A stretch of DNA of 64,000 nucleotides from Chloroflexota bacterium (GTDB lineage: Bacteria > Chloroflexota > Anaerolineae > Anaerolineales > Villigracilaceae), in the NCBI GenBank assembly GCA_024224815.1, contig JAAENC010000680.1, positions 1 to 64,000 on the forward strand, written 5' to 3'. The position numbers and the translations under genes are program-made. Position 1 is the stretch's first letter. Each line of letters starts with the position of its first letter. The notes beneath the pieces are model-generated. The model saw nothing but the letters and a program-made list of their open reading frames with translations, did not search any database and was not told the DNA's origin. This document shows positions 1-7,411 of this stretch, piece by piece.

Positions 1-213
1 AGTTACCCTGCGGTAGCCATAGCGTCCATACTGACCGGCTAGTTCGATCACCTTCTCACGCAATAGCTCCTCATCCTCAGGAGCGACTTTCGGATAGCGC
101 TGAGTAGAGCGGGGTTGTCCAAGTACCCGGCAGGCGCGACGTTCTGACACATCCATTGCTTCGATCACTTGCTTGACCGCTTGTCGTCGCCTGTCCGGGC
201 TGATCACTTTTTT
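1..213 (-). CDS. IS3-family transposase OrfB, N-terminal part
   Basis: This frame encodes the beginning of the catalytic subunit of the transposase. It reads KKVISPDRRRQAVKQV from the overlap with OrfA and continues through a helix-turn-helix type region to GQYGRYGYRR at the window edge, all typical of IS3 OrfB. It has no obvious start codon of its own and is expected to be made by -1 frameshifting at the slippery heptamer at 207-213, giving an OrfAB fusion. The DDE catalytic core lies beyond the window. Confidence 0.8.
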
Positions 214-482
214 GAGAGCACCTCTTTGATAATCGCATTATCCAAAGACAGATCGGCTACCAGAGTTTTCAACCTGGCATTCTCTTTTTCTAGTTCTTTG
301 AGTCTCTGAGCCTGAGTCATATTCAATCCCCCGTATTCTTTGCGCCAGCGATAGTAGGTTTGCTTGCTGATCTCTAGCACTCTGGCGATCTCTTCTGCTG
401 ATTTATCCTGGCTTAGCAGCACATCGGCTTCTCGCAGTTTTTTAATGATTTGTTCAGTTGAATAGCGTCGTTTTCTTGGCAT
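204..482 (-). CDS. IS3-family transposase OrfA
   Basis: A 92-residue DNA-binding protein of the HTH_8/IS3 type. The N-terminal MPRKRRYSTEQIIKKLREAD and the motif ISKQTYYRWRKEYGG form the helix-turn-helix, followed by a leucine-zipper-like stretch (LKELEKENARLKTLVADLSL) used for multimerisation. It is full length for the family. The stop codon lies immediately after the A AAA AAG frameshift site that leads into OrfB. It is the first gene inside the visible IS end. Confidence 0.88.
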   Translation of the reverse strand: MPRKRRYSTEQIIKKLREADVLLSQDKSAEEIARVLEISKQTYYRWRKEYGGLNMTQAQRLKELEKENARLKTLVADLSLDNAIIKEVLSKK

Positions 483-545
483 TGTCTGTCTCCTTTTTCC
501 TGATCTGTAACATTCTACTTGGATCAGGTTTCGGGGGGCAGGTCA

Positions 546-939
546 TTGTGAAGCGGCAGGTCACTTAAGAACGTTCTATGATTATAATGAAACGCCTAAT
601 GTTGTTGTTTTCAACACCTCAAACCTAAGTTTTGGGGCCCTGTCCGATATCGCAGGAGCTGGAATATGGGGGGCAGGGAAAAGTGCTTTGAAATTTTCAA
701 AAGCAGGGGAAAACATTCTGCAAACAGCAGATGCCGTGAATTCCTTTGCTTCTGGACTTGGTTCGGCTTATGAAGGAGACCCTGTGGGTCTTTGGACAGA
801 AATTTTTGGGCTATACCCTCCTCTAGCACCTATTACAACAGCTTTCTCCCTAGGAAGAAATATAGGAGGCGGATTTGAAAATGTAAAATATGTCCCTCTA
901 TTCCCCGTTAAGACAGCTTTAAAAGGAAAAAGCAGATGA
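546..939 (+). pseudogene. C-terminal fragment of a large toxin-like/secreted protein, 5' part removed by the IS
   Basis: The frame is open from the IS boundary to a stop at 937-939 and has no plausible start codon near its left end. The translation (TFYDYNETPNVVVFNTSN, then Gly/Ala-rich GALSDIAGAGIWGAGKSA, then LGRNIGGGFENVKY) resembles the glycine- and alanine-rich C-terminal ends of RHS/polymorphic-toxin-type proteins, but I cannot name the family. The IS at its left probably interrupted it. A TTG at 688 could start an 83-residue product, but I see no good ribosome binding site. The stop overlaps the next gene by 4 bases. Confidence 0.5.
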
Positions 940-1217
940 ATATCTTAATAATATTAGGTGTCAGTTTGGTAAACTCTTTCCTTTCTCTTCTATTTGAAAG
1001 GTTGATTATATTGTCAGGGTGGACTCGAGGAAACACTGTTGGTGTCGTAATAGTGACTTTTTGCTTTACGACGCTAACTCAATTAGTAGATTTTAATCAA
1101 TCACAATTAATTGTTGCATTTCTAATAATATTTGGGGCTCCAATTGGTGCAAATCGTTATGATTTAATGAAAACCTTAGATAAAGGGAGGTGGTGGTGGA
1201 AACTTGAAAGTGAGTAA
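936..1217 (+). CDS. small integral membrane protein of unknown function
   Basis: A 93-residue protein with about three hydrophobic segments (roughly 3-25, 33-52 and 56-75) and a positively charged, tryptophan-rich tail (KGRWWWKLESE). The ATG overlaps the stop of the preceding frame as ATGA, so the two were translationally coupled. In polymorphic toxin loci a small membrane protein right after the toxin is often its immunity protein. That is a positional guess here, with no recognised domain behind it. Confidence 0.45.
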   Translation: MNILIILGVSLVNSFLSLLFERLIILSGWTRGNTVGVVIVTFCFTTLTQLVDFNQSQLIVAFLIIFGAPIGANRYDLMKTLDKGRWWWKLESE

Positions 1218-1329
1218 AAATCAAGAGTATCTAATTACAAACACTTTCCATCATCATCCGCAAATTGTTTTTCATCCTTGTAAAGCTAGATCATCTGAGC
1301 AAAAAACGCCAAGGTATCGGCGGTTTTTA

Positions 1330-1389
1330 GGTGGCTGACGGGGCTTGCCTGTCCTCGTAAGAGGGAACCCGCGACATCCTGTTCCACAG
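1330..1389 (-). repeat. attachment-site copy 1: tRNA-His 3' half with an 18-base insertion
   Basis: The minus strand carries the 3' half of a tRNA-His(GTG): anticodon loop, variable loop, T arm, acceptor strand CAGCCAC and discriminator C. The T loop is split by 18 bases (1348-1365) that contain a CCTC-GTAA-GAGG hairpin. No 5' half is present, so this is not a functional tRNA. The same sequence recurs at 18599-18640 and 39920-39961 in the same orientation. To its left, 1217-1330 holds only a weak GCC/GGC hairpin flanked by A and T runs (about 1294-1327). Confidence 0.75.
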
Positions 1390-1600
1390 TTATGACAAAT
1401 AGAGTTTATGGTGTCTACAAGGGATGATTTTGTCTACATATTACTAGATTTAGTCAATTTTTTGTCATAAAGACTATAGAATCTACAGTATCTACCACAA
1501 TTGCACACGAAACAGGAAAGGTGGCTCTGATTATCCAGAGTTTTGAGCTACCCCTAACTAATTCGAAGTTAGCAGGAGCAGTGTATCCATACACTCCGTA
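1390..1600. repeat. conserved island left-end arm, copy 1
   Basis: A non-coding stretch that is clearly homologous to 18641-18870 and 39962-40110. Shared blocks include TGTCTACAAG, TTTTGTCTACA, ATTTAGTCAA, GTATCTACCACAATTGCACAC and AACAGGAAAGG, then AATTCGAAGTTAGCAGG. GTCTAC/GTCTAT motifs recur within it, as expected for recombinase arm sites or the binding sites of an excision protein. It lies between the tRNA-His fragment and the folD remnant and marks one end of island A. Confidence 0.6.
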
Positions 1601-1609
1601 TTTCCAAAT

Positions 1610-1830
1610 ATTCCCCATTCTTTTTGAATTCGGTTTTCCAACAATTTCCGAATAACCAACAACAACTACATCCAAGCCCTTCATCTCCAAGCCAGTCGCA
1701 TCGAGCAATTTGACTGCTGCCTGTGATGTACAGGGACCAAGCACAAAATCGTCATAAACGACTTTACCAATATTCGTTGAATTCATCCCTTCCACATCTT
1801 TAGATGGCGCAACAGCAAGTTGTAATTTCT
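1610..1830 (-). pseudogene. folD: folD remnant (methylene-THF dehydrogenase/cyclohydrolase)
   Basis: The minus strand encodes an internal slice of FolD. It reads LQLAVAPSKDVEGM (family KDVDGF motif), then NIGKVV, then LGPCTSQAAVKLLDATG (family PCTPxAxxxLL) and VVVVGYSEIVGKP (family VVVGRSxIVGKP). The N-terminus is missing, a TAG stop precedes LQLAV, and the C-terminal half is replaced by island-arm sequence. About 60-70 of some 290 residues survive. It lies directly downstream of metF in operon order, where FolD would carry methylene-THF on to formyl-THF. The activity is presumably supplied by another chromosomal copy. Confidence 0.75.
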
Positions 1831-1858
1831 ATTCCATAATATTTACACGTTATATAAA

Positions 1859-2785
1859 TTACCTTCTCGGTAGCAACCCTGCTTCTTGTACAATCTCTGC
1901 CACAAGTTCTTCTTGGCGATAAGCCATGATATGCACGCCTGAAACACCTTCTATCTCTTGTACCTGCTCAAGAATCTCGACACAGATCTGCTTCCCCTCC
2001 TCTTGCTGGCGTTCCTTCGGCGTTTTCTTCAAACGATCCATGATCTCATCCGGGATCACAATGCCAGGCACCTTGGTCCGCATGAAATTTGCCGCACCAT
2101 AAGAGCGCAAGGGGCCCACACCAACCATAATATAAACCTGTTTATCTAAACCAAGATCACGCACCTGTCGCATATATTCCTTGAAACGGGGGATATCAAA
2201 ACAATATTGGGTCTGAATAAACTGCGCCCCTGCCACAATCTTCTTTGCCAAACGTTGTGCTCGCCAATCATAGGGCGGGACAAATGGATTTGCTGCCGCA
2301 CCCAAGAAAAGCGGGATCTCTGACGTGATTTTTCTACCACTCAAAAACACACGCTCATCTCTCATCATCCGCGCAGTACGCAGGAGTTGGATCGAATCAA
2401 AATCAAAGACAGGTTTGGCACCAGGTTGATCTCCCGAGCTAACATCGTCCCCGGTGATGCAGAGTAAATTTTGAACCCCCATCGCGGCTGCCCCTAAAAT
2501 ATCTCCCTGAATAGCGATCCTATTTCGGTCTCGGCAGGAAATTTGGTAAACGGGTTCATAGCCAATGCGCGTGAGTAATGCACAGATCGCCATGCTAGAC
2601 ATATGACAATTCGCTCCAGACGCATCTACAGCGTTGATCCCATCACAGAACCCGGCCAAAATCATCGCCGCACGATTTACATCCTCGGCGTTCGCGCTAT
2701 CGGGCGGGTTCAGCTCAGACGTGATCGCAAAGCGACCCGAACGCAAGACTTGCTCCAGTTGGCTCATTTTCTTTTCAACCATCAT
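1859..2785 (-). CDS. metF: methylenetetrahydrofolate reductase, MetF type (cluster 1)
   Basis: A flavin-dependent TIM-barrel enzyme interconverting methyl-THF and methylene-THF. Here it probably works in the oxidative direction on methyl groups delivered by the corrinoid system. Family features include FAITSELNPPDSA at the N-terminus, CRDRNRIAIQGD, the LLCITGDD strand, and GAQFIQTQYCFD. I chose the ATG at 2785 because it overlaps the metV stop as ATGA and has GGAG just upstream; a longer start at 2833 would overlap metV by 52 bases. The product is about 308 residues. It is the last intact gene of the operon, and the copy at 41266-42210 is about nine-tenths identical by eye. Confidence 0.9.
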   Translation of the reverse strand: MMVEKKMSQLEQVLRSGRFAITSELNPPDSANAEDVNRAAMILAGFCDGINAVDASGANCHMSSMAICALLTRIGYEPVYQISCRDRNRIAIQGDILGAAAMGVQNLLCITGDDVSSGDQPGAKPVFDFDSIQLLRTARMMRDERVFLSGRKITSEIPLFLGAAANPFVPPYDWRAQRLAKKIVAGAQFIQTQYCFDIPRFKEYMRQVRDLGLDKQVYIMVGVGPLRSYGAANFMRTKVPGIVIPDEIMDRLKKTPKERQQEEGKQICVEILEQVQEIEGVSGVHIMAYRQEELVAEIVQEAGLLPRR

Positions 2786-3270
2786 TTGCTCCACAAATCT
2801 TCTAATTTTTCTTGTTCTTCTGCGCTCAACCATTCAACTTTGCTACTCTCGTCGAGGCCATGAAGCATATTCACCCAAGCCGATGAATCTTGTAGATTTC
2901 GCTTCACGGGTGGCTGCACGCGAAGCAACTCTGCGCCATATTTCGGCATCAGACTCGCGCCTTCATAAGCACGAACCCAGATACATTTCATTTCGGGTTT
3001 TACTTCACAATGACCATTAAGACGAACGCCACCACAAGGGCCGTTTCGCAAATTTTTCGGGCAATTCATCGAGCAAACCATCCCCGTGCTGTGCAAAATA
3101 CATTGCCCGCACATTTGGCAATTGTAGGCAACTTCCTTTGCCAATTTTTCAAGCGGAATAATAATTTTCTCCATCCGCGAATTTGGCTTGAGAAGAGGCT
3201 TCAAAGGCTGAATAGCCCAATGGACAAAATCATATATCAGTTCTTGAAAAATAAGAGAAAACTTTTTCAC
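2782..3270 (-). CDS. metV: MetV, iron-sulfur/zinc partner of MetF (cluster 1)
   Basis: A 162-residue cysteine-rich protein of the MTHFR C-terminal family, known from acetogens as the partner that hands electrons to or from MetF. Cysteines at 51, 54, 57, 66, 70, 79, 88 and 96 include the block CQMCGQC and CSMNCPKNLRNGPCGG. The N-terminus is amphipathic. It overlaps RACo by 4 bases upstream and metF by 4 bases downstream, so the three are translationally coupled. A MetV-MetF pair, as opposed to lone MetF, argues for a catabolic role rather than methionine synthesis. Confidence 0.88.
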   Translation of the reverse strand: MKKFSLIFQELIYDFVHWAIQPLKPLLKPNSRMEKIIIPLEKLAKEVAYNCQMCGQCILHSTGMVCSMNCPKNLRNGPCGGVRLNGHCEVKPEMKCIWVRAYEGASLMPKYGAELLRVQPPVKRNLQDSSAWVNMLHGLDESSKVEWLSAEEQEKLEDLWSK

Positions 3271-4844
3271 GAGAGCTCCTCAGGAGAAATAAAATGTAAT
3301 GATTCGACAAAAACTTCGTGGAACTCTGCGGCTTGATCGAGATCGATCTGCGTTGAAGCATTTGCCAAACGGATGCCGCGCTCAAAGCCCTCTTCAGAAA
3401 GGAAGATCGCCGCACCAAAACCCGCGCCGTTCGGGATATTCTCGATTCGCTCTTGGGGTAAGCTTGGCAGCATCCCCAAAGCTATTACGGAGGGAACATC
3501 CAGTTGCCCGCCAAAGGAGCCTGTCAGAATTACCCGTCTAAGATCATCGGATGCCAACCCAAGCTTTTGGAGCAAGATCTCTACCGCAGCACGGATCGCG
3601 CCCTTTGCCTTTTGTAACTCGCGAATGTCTTTTTGTGTCAGCCAAACAGAGCGATCTTCGAGCAGATAGATCCGTTTTAGTCTATTTACTGTTTCTACCG
3701 CAAAATAGGGGTTATCAACCATAAGGCGTCCACTGGGTTCGATAACGCCGACACGCAGGAGTTCGTTAACCACTTTCAATAACCCCGACCCAGTTAGACC
3801 TAGGGGCGTTTCGTCGCCGATGGTTTCGAAAGTGAAACTTCCGTCGTCGAAAGAGGCATCCACAATTGCGCCCTCTACAGCGCGCATCCCGCAGGAAATA
3901 TCTACCCCTTCAAAGGCAGGGCCCGCTGCAGTAGACGCGGTCACGATTTTCTTTCCATCTGTGAGCAATACTTCGCCATTTGTGCCCAGATCAACAGCCA
4001 GCGTAGGTTCTTCGGTTCTGTCAAAATCGAAATAGGCGAGACATGCCAGCGCATCGGAGCCAACAAATCCGCCGATGACGGGCGGGATCATGATCTGTAC
4101 ATCGTCATTAAAAAGGCCATCTAGCAAGCCCTTTTTGTGCGGAATCGGGTCTGCAGAGAATGGTTGAAAGGGCATCGTGGCAATCGTTTTGATCGGTAAA
4201 CTCACGAGCAAATGATGCATGGCAACATTGCCGACAATGGATACTTTTTCAATGCGCCCGAGCAAAGATTTCGACAATTTCAACGAATTGATCGCCTGAT
4301 AAATAGACGAGAGTGCGAGACGCTGCAAACGTTCGCGGTGTTCTTCGCTCTGCAAGGCAGCTGCCAAACGAGAGATAACATCTGCGCCGTAAACACGCTG
4401 CTGATTTAGCCCTGCACCGCCCGCAACGACTTCGCCATTATCGAGCATGGTCAGATAGGCGGCAACGGTCGTTGAACCAAAATCAATTGCCAAGCCAAGC
4501 GGAACACTCTTTTCTCTTTTATGCCGGTTACCGGCTCTAAAAACCTTGTTAGAATGAACTTCTATGGCAGAGAGAACGACTTGCGTATCGCCGTGAACTT
4601 GCGCTCGGCAAGCCAAACGTGTACCGATAGACAGCTCGCTTTCAGAGAGGTAGGTTTCTTCGACTTCATCAGGCTCGCTGGCGCCTTTTTCAATAAGGAC
4701 TTTGCAACGCCCGCAAGTTCCACGACCGGCACAGGGTTGCTCGATGGGGAGATCGAGCGAGGCAACTACATCGCCTAGAATTTCGCCATCTGCGGCTTCG
4801 GTGACCTTCTTTTCTTCACCGTAAATTATATTGACTTCTCTCAT
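3267..4844 (-). CDS. reductive activator of corrinoid enzymes (RACo-like), cluster 1
   Basis: A 525-residue ATP-dependent activator that returns accidentally oxidised Co(II) corrinoid to Co(I). A plant-type [2Fe-2S] ferredoxin domain occupies about residues 1-90, with ligands C38, C44, C47 and C79. A linker follows, then a large ASKHA-fold ATPase (the DUF4445 region) with GLAIDFGSTTVAAYL, VSIVGNVAMHHLL, LAVDLGTNGEVLL, GPAFEGVDISCGM and ILTGSFGG. The length matches the family. ATGA overlaps on both sides place it in a tightly coupled block. Its presence indicates that the corrinoid protein encoded upstream cycles through Co(I). Confidence 0.9.
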   Translation of the reverse strand: MREVNIIYGEEKKVTEAADGEILGDVVASLDLPIEQPCAGRGTCGRCKVLIEKGASEPDEVEETYLSESELSIGTRLACRAQVHGDTQVVLSAIEVHSNKVFRAGNRHKREKSVPLGLAIDFGSTTVAAYLTMLDNGEVVAGGAGLNQQRVYGADVISRLAAALQSEEHRERLQRLALSSIYQAINSLKLSKSLLGRIEKVSIVGNVAMHHLLVSLPIKTIATMPFQPFSADPIPHKKGLLDGLFNDDVQIMIPPVIGGFVGSDALACLAYFDFDRTEEPTLAVDLGTNGEVLLTDGKKIVTASTAAGPAFEGVDISCGMRAVEGAIVDASFDDGSFTFETIGDETPLGLTGSGLLKVVNELLRVGVIEPSGRLMVDNPYFAVETVNRLKRIYLLEDRSVWLTQKDIRELQKAKGAIRAAVEILLQKLGLASDDLRRVILTGSFGGQLDVPSVIALGMLPSLPQERIENIPNGAGFGAAIFLSEEGFERGIRLANASTQIDLDQAAEFHEVFVESLHFISPEELS

Positions 4845-5530
4845 TGAAACATCTCCTGTTTCAGGGTTTCACCGGGTTGGATGATGATAAAAGCATCATC
4901 TGCCTGTGTGGGTGTGCTAATCGTTTTCTCAAGGGCATCGACGAAATCGGTTGTACCCAGATATTCTTCGTATTGCATATCCCAGCGTTTGCAAAGTTCA
5001 GCAATTTCAAGCGCTTTGGGGCGGTTGGCATCCAGATCATCCTGAGTATGGGCAACAAAACGTAGGCGTTTATAGTGCTGATACTGCATATCCATGATGT
5101 AGTTGGCTGTTTCTTCGCCAAACTTTTCAACAGAATGGTTATATTCGGAAAGAGGGTGCGTATCTGCTTGGAGCCAGCCTTTTGTCAGGTAATAGGTGCC
5201 GGGTTCTTTGGTGAATTCTTCAAGAAAGACCTTTCTTCCCCCCATGAACATGGCAATACAGTCATCCATTTTGGGAATGACCAGCGTGTGTTTTCCTGCC
5301 TGAATCTCGTTCAGACCATTGCCACACAAGCCATAGCCCAGCACGATGATGCTAGGTTCTGAGATCGCGTTAATTTGCTCTTGTACGCGAAGCTTAAGTT
5401 TTTTCGGGGTAGCGTGTAAACCGGCATCCAGAAATTGGGTTTGCTGGTTTGAGGGCCGAGATGTTGGGGCATGGATAATGCCTTTAAACACCCCGCAAGC
5501 CAAAAACACGTGGGGTCGATTATCTTTCAT
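4841..5530 (-). CDS. DUF1638 protein, cluster 1
   Basis: A 229-residue soluble protein with the family block ILGYGLCGNGL-like sequence (residues about 63-75) and IPKMDDCIAMFMGGR (about 87-101). The two conserved cysteines and acidic pair could bind a metal or cofactor, but the function is unknown. DUF1638 genes are regular companions of corrinoid methyltransferase genes, and both C1 blocks here carry one between the pterin methyltransferase and RACo. It overlaps RACo by 4 bases. A role in corrinoid or methyltransferase maturation is a guess from context only. Confidence 0.8.
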   Translation of the reverse strand: MKDNRPHVFLACGVFKGIIHAPTSRPSNQQTQFLDAGLHATPKKLKLRVQEQINAISEPSIIVLGYGLCGNGLNEIQAGKHTLVIPKMDDCIAMFMGGRKVFLEEFTKEPGTYYLTKGWLQADTHPLSEYNHSVEKFGEETANYIMDMQYQHYKRLRFVAHTQDDLDANRPKALEIAELCKRWDMQYEEYLGTTDFVDALEKTISTPTQADDAFIIIQPGETLKQEMFQ

Positions 5531-5543
5531 GAAGAGATCGTTC

Positions 5544-6410
5544 TTATTGGTTTTTCTTGCGTTTGCGGAAGGCCTTGATCCAATTCATCCCGAATTCGTC
5601 TCTACCCAAAGATAAATCCGTTGCCAGAACTGCGGTGCTGATTTCTGTGACAAGCGGATTGGTGATTGGGCAAGTAAGCCCCGCCTGAATGGCGACGGCC
5701 ATATAGGCGGCGTTGATATATTTGCGGTCTGGCATGCCAAAAGAAACGTTGCTTGCGCCCATTGTGATATTGACGCCAAACTCGGCAACGATTAACTCGA
5801 TTGTTTTCAGGGTTGTTAATCCGGCTGTGTGATCTGCGCCCATTGTCATTGCAAGGGGGTCTATCACAACATCTTCAACAGGAACCCCATATTTTCCAGC
5901 ACGTTCGATGATATTTGCAGCAACTTTTAGACGCAATTCTGGTGTTGCAGGAATACCATCATCGTTCATACATAAACCAATTACGGCTGCGCCATGCTCT
6001 TTGGCAAGAGGCAGCACGCTTTCTAATGATTTTTCTTCGCCATTTACTGAATTGATTAAAGCCTTACCATCGTATAGCTTCAGTGCCGCTTCCAACGCTT
6101 TCGGATTAGCTGTATCTATACAAAGGGGCACATCTACAACAGACATGACTTCTTGCATGACTTGAGAGAGTAGCGCCACTTCATCTGCGCCCGGAACGCC
6201 TGCGTTCACATCTAAAACGGTTGCGCCCGCTTCAACTTGTTTGATGGCGTCTTCGCGTACAAGATCAAAGTTGCCTTCTTGCAAGGCTGCCAAGACTACT
6301 TTTCGTCCGGTGGGGTTGATCCGTTCGCCGATCATGACGGTGGGGCCGTCTCGGTGAATATCTACGGCTTTGTCTTTGAAGGACAGGGTGGTTTTTAGAT
6401 TCTTTGACAT
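5544..6410 (-). CDS. corrinoid:tetrahydrofolate methyltransferase (MtvB/AcsE-like), cluster 1
   Basis: A 288-residue pterin-binding TIM barrel of the type that moves a methyl group between a corrinoid protein and THF. Visible motifs are MIGERINPTGRK (residues about 26-37), DVNAGVPG, CIDTANPKALE, INSVNGEEKS, DPLAMTMGAD and MGASNVSFGMPDR, which line the folate pocket in the family. The basic tail is KAFRKRKKNQ. It follows the HAD gene by 17 bases and precedes DUF1638 by 13. It would be methyltransferase II of a three-component demethylase, with the UroD proteins as methyltransferase I. A homolog at 44957-45826 is almost the same protein. Confidence 0.87.
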   Translation of the reverse strand: MSKNLKTTLSFKDKAVDIHRDGPTVMIGERINPTGRKVVLAALQEGNFDLVREDAIKQVEAGATVLDVNAGVPGADEVALLSQVMQEVMSVVDVPLCIDTANPKALEAALKLYDGKALINSVNGEEKSLESVLPLAKEHGAAVIGLCMNDDGIPATPELRLKVAANIIERAGKYGVPVEDVVIDPLAMTMGADHTAGLTTLKTIELIVAEFGVNITMGASNVSFGMPDRKYINAAYMAVAIQAGLTCPITNPLVTEISTAVLATDLSLGRDEFGMNWIKAFRKRKKNQ

Positions 6411-6427
6411 CTTTCTTTCTCCAACTA

Positions 6428-7411
6428 TTATCTTATGTTTTTTAGAATTTCAGAAAAACTTTCACAATATAAATTACAAAGTGATTTAGTGCCACTTTCG
6501 ACAATATTCCCTCCACTGATACCAATCGTGGAGAAACCTGCCAAGCGTATCGAACAGACCCCTGCCCCGCTATCTTCAACACCGACAACGCTGTGGCGTT
6601 GCTCAAAAGGAATACCTAAACCAACACGTGCAGCTTCTGCATACATCCAGGGGTGCGGCTTTGGCGACAACTCTCCCAGAGTGCCTGTTTCCCCCTTGCG
6701 AAGTGGAAAACCGCCTGTAATGATGACGTCATAAAAATCTTTTGGATCGCCTAAGCCCAATGTGCGGAATGCTGAAAGAATGCCGGGATAGGCTTTTTCA
6801 TATAACCCCGAAGTAACCAGCCCTATTTTCACCCCATCAGATTTCAAAGTAAGCAGAAAATCCTTTAAGCCGGGCGCGGGCTTAAAAACATCACTTTTGC
6901 CTCGACCATTGACAATTTCGGCCATTTCGCGGTGCGTATGTTCGAAATATATTTGTCGGGCTTCTTCAACCCTTTTGTCTGGGCAGTATTTGTTCACACA
7001 ATGGGTGAGATGCTCCGAGACGCTATGCCCGGCGACAAAGGGTAAATCTTCATCTTCCAATTCAAACTTAGGATTTTCCAACAAGGTTGCTGTGGTTGCC
7101 TGGATAATCCAAACCCAAAAATCTTCACTGTGGATACTGGTACCATCCAAATCCATTAACACTGCCTGAAAAGGCGGTGTAAATTTAACAGGGTGAACGG
7201 GATAGTAAGCCGGATAGCCCATTCTTGAATTGACATAAGCTAGAGTAGTATCTTCGAAGGCTATAAACTCTACTTTTCGATCCCCAGTAGCGGTTACAGA
7301 TATTACGCCATGTTGCCCAGCACGATGGATATCATCACTGCATTCTTCGAGTGAAATTAATCCTGAATTTTCAGAAAATGTGCCAAGGTTAGGTAAGGAA
7401 AACTTACTCAT
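6428..7411 (-). CDS. HAD-family hydrolase (beta-phosphoglucomutase/phosphatase type) with N-terminal extension
   Basis: A 327-residue protein. The first 80 or so residues form an unassigned extension, followed by a C1-capped HAD core. Motif I is VLMDLDGTSIHSE (nucleophile D87, acid/base D89), motif II is LVTSG, motif III is the Lys of SPKPHPW, and motif IV is GVEDSGAG. The family dephosphorylates or isomerises small sugar phosphates. The start overlaps the UroD gene stop by 4 bases (ATGA). The same extension and order recur at 59914-60900, so HAD, UroD, FGGY kinase and UroD form a unit. The substrate is not predictable from sequence; a sugar phosphate made by the neighbouring kinase is plausible. 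Confidence 0.82.
   Translation of the reverse strand: MSKFSLPNLGTFSENSGLISLEECSDDIHRAGQHGVISVTATGDRKVEFIAFEDTTLAYVNSRMGYPAYYPVHPVKFTPPFQAVLMDLDGTSIHSEDFWVWIIQATTATLLENPKFELEDEDLPFVAGHSVSEHLTHCVNKYCPDKRVEEARQIYFEHTHREMAEIVNGRGKSDVFKPAPGLKDFLLTLKSDGVKIGLVTSGLYEKAYPGILSAFRTLGLGDPKDFYDVIITGGFPLRKGETGTLGELSPKPHPWMYAEAARVGLGIPFEQRHSVVGVEDSGAGVCSIRLAGFSTIGISGGNIVESGTKSLCNLYCESFSEILKNIR

Larger units (their letters stand above)
1..563 (-). mobile_element. IS3-family insertion sequence, partial (cut by window edge)
   Basis: It holds orfA and the start of orfB of an IS3-type element, joined by an A AAA AAG slippery site, and ends in a terminal-repeat-like sequence reading TGACCTGCCCCCCG on the minus strand. 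Two candidate outer ends exist because GGCAGGTCA occurs at 537-545 and again at 555-563. IS3 elements typically start TG and end CA, which both candidates satisfy. The far end lies outside the window, so the inverted repeat and target duplication cannot be tested. The element appears to sit inside a reading frame that resumes to the right. Confidence 0.85.

Noticed and set aside
1859-2785. MetF as a methionine-biosynthesis enzyme
   Set aside because: It is coupled to MetV, RACo and the pterin methyltransferase in both clusters, and no methionine synthase is near.
2785-2833. Longer start for cluster 1 MetF
   Set aside because: The added Arg-rich residues are absent from the cluster 2 copy and would overlap metV by 52 bases; the ATGA overlap at 2785 is typical of this operon.
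3299-4778. Plus-strand open frames opposite RACo and other operon genes
   Set aside because: They are antisense to strongly supported proteins, lack ribosome binding sites and show no family features.
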